Source: Magicicada septendecula
Taxonomy: Eukaryota > Arthropoda > Insecta > Hemiptera > Cicadidae
NCBI GenBank assembly: GCA_034769895.1
Contig: CM068371.1
Span: forward strand, 407,447,969-407,511,968
Direction: 5' to 3'
Length of the DNA stretch: 64,000 nt
This document shows positions 57,205 through 64,000 of the stretch, piece by piece. A program made the position numbers and the translations under genes. The notes beneath the pieces were generated by a model that ran no database searches, was not told the DNA's origin, and worked only from the letters and a program-made list of their open reading frames with translations. The first letter of the stretch is position 1. The number at the start of each line of letters is the position of its first letter.

Positions 57205-58328
57205 TCTATTTACTACCAGAAGGTTCATGAGGTTGCTAGCTTTTCATTTAAATATTTTGCCGTCACGACTGGGAGCACGTGCTTCGTAATTTTGTGCATG
57301 ATGCTGCTGGTGGGTTGAGTTTCAGTAATTGGGTTGTAAGTCAGTTTTGGCTGCGTGATTTTTATTTTAATTACCAACGTGCCGTGCCGTTTCGTTTTTT
57401 GTGCCTGCTCGTGGGTGTTTTGCATGCGGTTAATTTTTTTAATTTCATGAATGTTTGTCATTTGCATGCTATCGCACGGAAGCACGTTGGTATAATACGT
57501 AGGCATGTGAACTACGAGTTTGCGTTTATGGCTGTAGCTTGTGGTCAGCAGTGTCGTCGTGTGTGCATCGAAGGTGGGCAGATTTTGTGTCAAAATTTTG
57601 CACCTTGTTTTTTGGGGTAGTCGTTTAATTACTGGGTCAAGTCTGGTAAAGTTTGTTTCCGTCCTGTTACGGTTTGCGTCCCACGTGAAATTGTGCGCTA
57701 CGTGTTTGTGACTGTCAGGCGTAAAGGGAACGGTTTTAGGTTATCCGGATTTCGGAGTGGCCTGCCTTTGTATTTAATTTAATTTTTTGGCATGACTATT
57801 ACCTTTAGGTGCGATTTATATTTTGCATATGCAATATCCTGTCCATACACGACGCGTTGACCATCAATTTTGGCATTTATTGGGTCCCAGTTGTTGTGTT
57901 TGGTTCGGTAACTGGTGAATTGTTGTACATTGTACTTTGCTGTGTTTTGTGTGTATTTATTCTATTTGGTATTATACATGTTTGTTTGTGGGTGCACTTT
58001 TGTGTACCATTATTTTGCACCGTATGTGCTGTAATCTTGTGTAACTTGTGTTTTTGTTGTCGTGCTTTTGCGCTGTGTAAATCAATTTGTTGCGTGTTTA
58101 ATTTATTGAGTTTGGCATTATTTGCCTGTTGGATTGTGTAAGTTGTATTTTGCCGTGCACTAATGTACTTTTGTATTTATCTTGCTCGGCATTGTTTATG
58201 CAAAGTAGTTGTGTGAGACGCCTAGTTATCTCGAGCACTGTTAGGCTAAGTCGGTGCGTGATTATTGTTCAGTTTCTAATTCTCTTATTAAGGGTGGTTG
58301 TCGGTTGCGCGATATTTTTTAATTCAAT
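57205..58328 (+). other. BEL 5' leader
   Basis: 1.1 kb, GT-rich. A 110-codon hydrophobic, Cys-rich open frame at 57809-58141 and shorter ones are probably by-products of composition. No clear primer-binding site was recognised after the LTR. Confidence 0.45.
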
Positions 58329-59888
58329 ATGCCTGCTAAATTGTCGTTGGCAGCTTTTGACCGGACCACTTCGGTGGGAATACTTGCGTTGCAGCATTTG
58401 ATAAATAAGTTGGAAGGGTTGCCGCAATTGAGAGCCGTGGATCAACATGAAGCCGGTATTTTGGCCTCCAGGTTGTCCGAAGAATATCAGGACCTTCTAG
58501 GTAAGGTCGATCCTTACCTATCGGCCGAGTCATTGCCCCAGGGATTGGACGAGGACCACATTTTTGCGGTGGTAGCTCAAATTAAGGATATTTATGTCCG
58601 GGGTAGCATTTTAGCGTCCAAATTAACAAAACCAGAGATACCAGTTGGTTCCGGTCAGTTCTCATCCGCAAGTGGCGGGCACTCAGGTGTTCTCGTTCAT
58701 GAGTTGCCGAAGCTTTCGTTACCTTGTTTTGATGGCCAGGCCAAATGTTGGTCCGAGTTTTGGTCAAAGTTAACCACATTGGTGGACGAAAGTCCTGCCC
58801 TCACTCCGAAGCAAAAATTGTTATATTTACTGACTCATCTTAAGGGTGAGGCATATGAGAAGGTTGCCGCGCTTCCCATAGTTGATGATAGTTATTCACT
58901 TGCACTGTCAACTCTTAAAAGTCGTTATCACAATCCTCGTTTGGCCGCTCTGGTTTATTGTACCAATCTGCTTCAGTTACCAGCCGCTTCTATGCGATCA
59001 GCTGCGTCTATTAGAAAGTTGGTGGACAGCTTCAATGCTAACTTTTCAGCGTTGTCAGCTCTAAACATTGCTGATATATATCAAGCAATATATGCGTCTT
59101 TTGTATTGTCTAGGCTGGATCTATCATTGCGTGAACGTTTTGAGGCGTCTGTTATGGACAAAGAGAATCTCCCTGCCCTAACAGAAATTATGACATTTTT
59201 AACCGCTATGGCGGAACAGAAAGAACAGGCATCTTTGGAATCGGCTTTACCTGCTCTTCCCAGCACTAGCCACCAGAAAACCCAGAAGGTTTCTTTTTCT
59301 AAGGCTACTCCTCTTGCTGTGTCTACGTTATCTGCGGAGGTTACGCAACGGGATGCATCTGGTTCACGTTGCCTTCATTGCGATTCCCGGACCCATTTGC
59401 TTCTCAAGTGTCCGGCGTGGCTGAGTAAGGACCCTAGGGCTCGATTTCAGAGTCTTAAAAATAAAAAATGTTGTCTTTCGTGCCTCCAACATAAACATTC
59501 GGGCTGGTGCAAAAATAGGTGCAAAACGTGTGGCTCTAAGTACCACCACACTTTACTTCATTTCAAAAGTGCCCGTCCGTCTCCGTTTCGTTCACAGATT
59601 TCTGACACAGCTGAACTTAAGGCAGCGGAGTCATCGCTTGTTGATCTGTCGAGCACTACTCTGACCGTGTCTCTGCCCCATCCTGCAGGGGTTCTGTTAG
59701 CCACCTGTCTAGCAGTCTTGTCGTCTCCGAATGGTGGTTATATTGTAGTTAGGGCCATCCTGGATAGCGCGTCCCATGCTTCTTTCATCACTGAAGCATG
59801 TGCATCTCGCTTAAAATGTGCTTGTTTTGACGCTTCGGTAAGTGTCAATGGGGTAGGTGATATTGCCACCAAAGCAAAAAAGGTGTGA
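58329..59888 (+). pseudogene. gag: BEL Gag and start of aspartic protease
   Basis: 519 codons from ATG to an in-frame TGA at 59886-59888. Residues ~125-250 form the Gag domain typical of BEL (LPKLSLPCFDGQ, FWSKLTTLVDES, LTHLKGEAYEKV, LKSRYHNPR). Two zinc-binding stretches follow: CLHCDSRTHLLLKC (C-X2-C-X4-H-X4-C, about 348) and CKTCGSKYHHTLLH. The retropepsin-like domain starts with AILDSASHASFI (active-site-type Asp-Ser). The stop falls inside the protease, and the same frame continues at 59889, so it is a nonsense mutation rather than a natural boundary. Confidence 0.85.
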
Positions 59889-60536
59889 CATCTGTCCTTG
59901 GAAACTTTAAAACGCGAGGTTGTGGCATCTAACCATGCCTTTATAATTCTTTCTAAGATCTCGTCGGACTCACCTAGGTTCCAGGTGTTGCCTGAAGTTA
60001 AGCAGGCTACAAAAGATCTTTTGTTAGCTGACCCTACCTTCGATGTAGCAGCCCCAATTGATGCGTTGTTTGGAGCCGATATTGTAGCGGCTATTCTTAT
60101 GGGAGAGACTACTCCTTTGGGTGCAGGTTTGCCTGTTGCAGTTAGGACACGTTTTGGGTTTGTGATTATGGGTAGAGCCCCAATTTCACTTAATTGTGCA
60201 TTGACTTGTGCTAGCGGTCTCACTGGCCTTCCTTTGGATCTGGTATCTGCACATCAGCTTCATTGTCATTTCCACCACTTTTATCCTTCCGTCACAATGT
60301 TATCTACGGATATACCAAACCTACTTGAGCAAGTTCATCGTTTTTGGGAGGTCGAAGAGCCTCCAGCTGTACCCCACCAATTATCTGAAGAGGATCACTT
60401 TGCTGAAAGGTTTTACATGGAGTCAACAAGTCGGTTGCCGTCGGGTCGTTACCAGGTGTGCTTGCCGTTCTTCAAAAACTCTTCTCACATTTTGGGAAAT
60501 TCCCTTAAGGGAGCCATGTCTCGGTTTTTGCGTTAG
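59889..60536 (+). pseudogene. BEL protease C-terminus and RT N-terminal region
   Basis: In frame with the upstream Gag after the TGA. It contains PEVKQATKDLLLADP, IDALFGADIVAAILMG and TRFGFVIMG, typical of the BEL protease/linker, and ends near HFAERFYMESTSRLPSGRY. A TAG is reached at 60534-60536 only because about one base was lost near 60525; the protein continues in the next frame through the region 60540-60613. Confidence 0.8.
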
Positions 60537-60613
60537 AAAGGAAATTTGCTGCGAACAGTCAGTTTAAGAGCCAATATGTACAATTTATAACGGATTATGT
60601 CGCTCAGGGGCAT

Positions 60614-62194
60614 ATGTCATTGGTGTCTGACCCCAATTTTCCAAAATATTTCATCCCTCATCATGGTATCTTTAAAGTTAGAGGTGATACTTCAAAAATC
60701 AGGGTGGTGTTTGACACCAGTATGAAGACGTCCTCTGGGATTTCCTTAAATGATGTGTTATGTGTCGGCCCTAAGTTGCAGACCTTACTGTCCGACGTTT
60801 TGACTTTGTTTCGGCGGTTTAGCCATGTTTTTACGTGCGACATCGAACAGATGTACCGCCAAATTGCTATGCATCCTGATGACTCGGCGTACCTGTGTAT
60901 TTTATGGCGTGAGGAGGTTACCGCCCCACTAAGGGTTTTCGCTCTGCGTACCGTTACTTACGGGCTGGCTTGCGCCCCTTTTCAGGCGTTGCGAACCTTG
61001 CAGCGGCTGGCTCAGGATGAGGCAGTTAATTTTCCTGCGGGAGCGGCGGTACTTAGCCGTAATATTTTTGTGGATGATATTGCTGCTGGCGCTGATTCAA
61101 AATCAGAGCTTTGCAAACTACAACGGGAATTAATTCTGTTGTTGTCTTCAGGAGGGTTCAATTTGAAAAAATGGTGCACTAATCAACCCGACTGCCTACC
61201 TGAATCAGCCACTCTAAGTGATTCCGTCGTTGCTAAGGATAAGGATATTCTGGGTTTAAGTTGGGACCATTTTACCGATTGCTTCTCATTTCCTCCTTTC
61301 GCCTGTTGCAGCAATGCTCAGGTTCAATTTACCAAACATGTCGTGTTATCTCAGATGGCACAATTATTTGACCCATGTGGTTGGCTTTCGCCAGTGATTT
61401 TCAGGGCCAAGGCTTTTTTCCAAAAACTCTGGGCTGAGGGCTTGGACTGGGATGCTCCTCTAAGTGATGACTTAAATGATTATTGGAGTCAATTCCTGTC
61501 CTCTTTGAATCATCTTCCGGTAATTACTATTTCCCGGCCATTCTTCCCTAAAGGTGGGCATATTGAAAGGGTAATATTGCATGGTTTCTGTGATGCTTCC
61601 CAGTTGGGTTACGCGGCCGTCCTCTATCTGTCCATTTATGCTGACTCTGGTCCTCCAGTGGTTTCGTTGGTGTCATCTAAAACTGAAGTGGCACCTCTTA
61701 AAACTTTATCAATCCCACGTTTGGAGTTGTTGGGAGCTTATCTTTTAGCCAAACTTGTTCGTCATTATGTTGGTTTATTCTCATCATGTATTCAATTGAG
61801 TCAAGTTTTCTTATGGACGGACTCGACGATTGTCTTGGATTGGCTGAATATGCCTACATTTAAATTGAAGACATTTAGTGCAAATCGGGTGGCTGCCATT
61901 ACCGAGTGGACCGATACTAAATCTTGGCGTCATGTTCATGGTGTTTCTAACCCCGCTGATTTAGCCTCTAGAGGCACGTCACTCTCCAGCCTCCGGTCGT
62001 CGACATTGTGGTGGTCAGGGCCAGATTGGTTAAAGCTTGATGCTCCGTGCTGGCCCCCTATTAATTATCGCCCGAATCACGACGTGCAAGATGTTGCCTT
62101 GGAGACCAAGGTCTCTTCGTTTCTCATTCAGGAGCCCCGGGTGGAATTGTTTGAGCACTTGTCCTCGTGGCCCTTAGAGGTGGGGGTGACCTAA
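60614..62194 (+). pseudogene. pol: BEL reverse transcriptase and RNase H, integrase missing
   Basis: 526 codons from the first in-frame ATG; the frame is open from about 60530. RT motifs: RVVFDTSMKTSSG, FTCDIEQMYRQI (Asp about 76), TYGLACAPFQALRTL and FVDD (152-155). RNase H: HGFCDASQLGYAA (Asp about 327), IPRLELLGA (Glu about 371) and LWTDSTIVLDWL (Asp about 403). It ends shortly after NPADLASRGTS and WWSGPDWL, just where the integrase zinc finger would begin, with TAA at 62192. No HHCC or DDE integrase motifs follow. RT residues look intact, but the copy could not integrate by itself. Confidence 0.85.
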
Positions 62195-62834
62195 ATTATA
62201 CCGGTTTCCCATATCTTCTTAATTGGGTTTATCTTGTTTTTTCGGGTGAGCAGAATTAATTTCAATGATTGTTGTGGACTTACTGGACACTTTGCTGGGA
62301 TTTCCCAGGTGATTCCTTCCAGCTGTTGTCCGCAGTGAATTTTACATTGTGGAATGTTTCTGGCATGGCGTTGTACCAGTTCATTGGGAGTTATGGATGC
62401 TCAACAAATCAACAACAAAAATAAGTAAAAAAAAAAAAATGATAAAAAAAGGGGGGAATAAAGGGAACAACAAAAAAATAAAAAAAAATTAAAAAAATAA
62501 AAAAAAATGTAAAAACTAGGGAACTAACTAAGTTGATTTGCTGAGTTTTACATTGTGTTTGGCTGGGCCATTGTTTATTGTATGTTATTGGGTTTTGTCT
62601 GCTCTACCCGAACCTTTCGGATTGCTCGCCTGGTCGATGCGCCCGCAGCGGAGTTATTCGGCATGGTTTTCTGATTCATTGCATGTTTTGCCTGTTTTCT
62701 GTATGTTTGTATTTTCTTGTGTTTGCGTGTGACCCCCTCCTATGTTGGAGGGTAATTTTCAGAGAACGTTCCTGTTCACCAAAAGCCAAATTTTTGTACT
62801 GAATTTTTGGCCATGTCTTTTGGTGTAGTTGGTG
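62195..62834 (+). other. BEL 3' non-coding region with A-rich tract
   Basis: Replaces the expected integrase. 62417-62515 is an extreme A-rich tract interrupted by GGGGGG. A nested hairpin follows near 62777-62825 (CACCAAAAG with CTTTTGGTG). No supported ORF. Confidence 0.5.
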
Positions 62835-62863
62835 GTTGACCCATTGCGGTCAACGGGGGCCGG
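62835..62863 (+). other. Stem-loop plus polypurine tract of BEL
   Basis: GTTGACC (62835-62841) pairs with GGTCAAC (62848-62854) over a 6-nt loop. GGGGGCCGG follows directly, then the LTR. Confidence 0.6.
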
Positions 62864-63231
62864 TGTTCGATATTTCGGATCGAACTGGTCATTCTTTTCA
62901 TTTTCCAAGGTTGGCACTATGGCTTTGTAGAGCTCATACCTGCACGTGAACTTTTAGCTCTGTCGTACGCCAGCCATCTCAGTGTCAATGTCCACGAGTC
63001 GGGCCCTTCTCGGCAGGTAGAAATCCATGCATTTCACCCATCCTTTTTCCAACCAGTCTATCCTGCCTTGAGTGTCAGGATCACCCAGTCGTGAGATACG
63101 GTAAGTCATTTTTATATTATTTATGTCTGATTAGCAATTCTGCATGCTGCTGCTTTCGAGCTCACCAGAGGCTATTAAATTATCATGTAAGAAAGCCGTC
63201 TCACTTTCAATCTTTAAACTATTATCTCACA
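62864..63231 (+). repeat. BEL 3' LTR
   Basis: 368 bp, about six transitions from the 5' LTR. Confidence 0.9.
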
Positions 63232-63742
63232 GGTGGTGTGTGTCAGTCTCGTATCGTTCTCCTCTTTATTAGTACGGGTATGATGGTAATCTTACTTGTT
63301 GACTTGGCTCTTGGAAATTTCATTTTGGCATGGATATTGTGTGTCGGCCTCGTATATTATTTCTTTAGTAGTAGTACTAGTACTATTATTTGCAAATACA
63401 ATTTTCTGGATCCTTTACATAACTTCTTTGGGAACATATTTTTTCATATTATAAAATTACAATATAGTCAACGTTCATTTCATAGTTATATAGTTACTTC
63501 TTATTTAATATAAACACATAATAATCTTCATAGCAATATTCCATCCTTTCTTCATTAGTCAACATTTATTTCCATAATTATATTTTCATTTTTCACTTAC
63601 TAATAAACAATAATCTTCATCGCCACATTTCACTTTTTATCTTTATATAGTTAACAGTTATATTCACAAGTATATTTTCATCTTTCATTTAATATCCATA
63701 ACAAATAATTTTCATCGCTATATTTCACTTTTATATTTATAT
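63232..63742 (-). other. Gypsy3 3' non-coding region, right of BEL
   Basis: The first five bases GGTGG are the BEL target duplication. The tandem-repeat unit resumes with GTGTGTCAGTCTCG. The rest is AT-rich with no ORF until the pol stop. Confidence 0.55.
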
Positions 63743-64000
63743 TTAATCTCCGATATATCGTTTCATTGAAGCTTGGTTGTATGTGCACTTTATCTTTTTG
63801 GTTATTGGGTCTTGCAATTCATAAGTATTATTGAGGTTGTTTTTGGTTACAGTATATGGGCCTGTGAATAGCAGTAGCAGTTTTTTCGCAATACCTTCAA
63901 CTGTACTTGGGAGTTCTCTGTTTTTTATGAGTACTCTGTCTCCCACTTCATACTTTATAACTTTGGGTTGCGATTTCTTGTATTTGAGCCTAAGTTTGTC
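63743..64000 (-). CDS. pol: Gypsy3 Pol, C-terminal end (partial, runs off window)
   Basis: Open from the window edge to the stop at 63743. It contains KVIKYEVGDRVLIKNRELP, GIAKKLLLLFTGPYTVTKN and NNTYEL, aligning with the last ~85 residues of Gypsy1 Pol (IKYKIGDQVLLRNRELP, GPYTITKDHENNTYEL). This is the C-terminal part of integrase. Upstream catalytic domains lie outside the window. No frame break is seen in the visible part. Confidence 0.85.
   Translation of the reverse strand, partial: DKLRLKYKKSQPKVIKYEVGDRVLIKNRELPSTVEGIAKKLLLLFTGPYTVTKNNLNNTYELQDPITKKIKCTYNQASMKRYIGD

Larger units (their letters stand above)
56837..63231 (+). mobile_element. BEL/Pao LTR retrotransposon lacking integrase
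   Basis: 6395 bp with 368-bp LTRs and GGTGG duplications. Gag-protease and RT-RNase H are present but broken by one in-frame stop and one frameshift; integrase is absent. GC content is visibly higher than in the surrounding Gypsy DNA. The LTRs differ by about six transitions (~1.6%). Confidence 0.9.
51167..64000 (-). mobile_element. Gypsy3, partial, containing the BEL element
   Basis: Minus-strand Gypsy element: pol C-terminus at 63743-64000, a 3' non-coding region with ~100-bp tandem units (63232-63742 and 55700-56831, split by BEL), and the inferred LTR. The 5' part lies to the right of the window. Confidence 0.6.

Noticed and set aside
57809..58141. 110-codon hydrophobic, Cys-rich frame that could be a membrane protein
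   Set aside because: It lies in the GT-rich BEL leader, has no recognisable domain, and its composition follows the base bias.
56541..63320. Tandem ~100-bp repeats considered as a CRISPR-like array
   Set aside because: Units are contiguous and diverged without unique spacers, and the genome is eukaryotic.

Overview
This window looks like repeat-dominated intergenic DNA from an animal, most likely an insect. I cannot name the species. The DNA is AT-rich, and nearly every readable protein belongs to a transposable element: Gypsy and BEL/Pao LTR retrotransposons, a Penelope-like element, two hAT elements and a pogo/Tigger-like element. I found no convincing host gene, tRNA, rRNA or CRISPR array.

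Layout, left to right. 1-4976: two tandem fragments of non-coding, pol-less LTR elements (called family B here), with LTRs at 1906-2952 and 3851-4976. 4977-10078: a Gypsy fragment (Gypsy2-left) arranged as 3' internal region, LTR (6276-8727), primer-binding site and decayed gag. 10079-11168: an inverted piece of family B. 11169-12417: the 5' part of a hAT element with a TTF-type zinc finger. 12418-14690: a frameshifted pogo/Tigger-like transposase. 14691-16822: unassigned AT-rich DNA. 16823-21812: a second hAT element with an exact 8-bp target-site duplication, broken by a Penelope-like element (17216-19650) that has 616-bp inverted arms and a hammerhead-ribozyme-like motif. 22514-43534: a complete gag-only LTR element (element A, TSD aaag) split by a complete Gypsy element (Gypsy1, 26271-39601, TSD atag, ~2.98-kb LTRs, intact 1126-codon pol). 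44768-46832: a family-B piece holding a 324-bp palindrome. 46833-51166: Gypsy2-right on the minus strand. 51167-64000: Gypsy3 on the minus strand, with an inferred ~4.5-kb LTR and the pol C-terminus at the window edge. It is interrupted by a BEL/Pao element (56837-63231, TSD ggtgg) that lacks integrase.

The right half is therefore a four-level nest: B contains Gypsy2, which contains Gypsy3, which contains BEL. LTR divergence counted by eye agrees with the nesting where both levels can be measured: about 0.4% for Gypsy1 and about 0.9% for its host element A.

The most unusual signals are in non-coding DNA. At all eight 3'-LTR junctions a stem-loop lies against or just before the polypurine tract. 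Family A/B elements carry an internal stem-loop block with compensatory base changes around a conserved loop. A pol-less element keeps an intact 331-codon gag-like ORF. Hammerhead-like motifs occur both in the Penelope termini and in a separate palindrome. The Gypsy Gag proteins have an Asn/Arg-rich tail where zinc knuckles would be expected.
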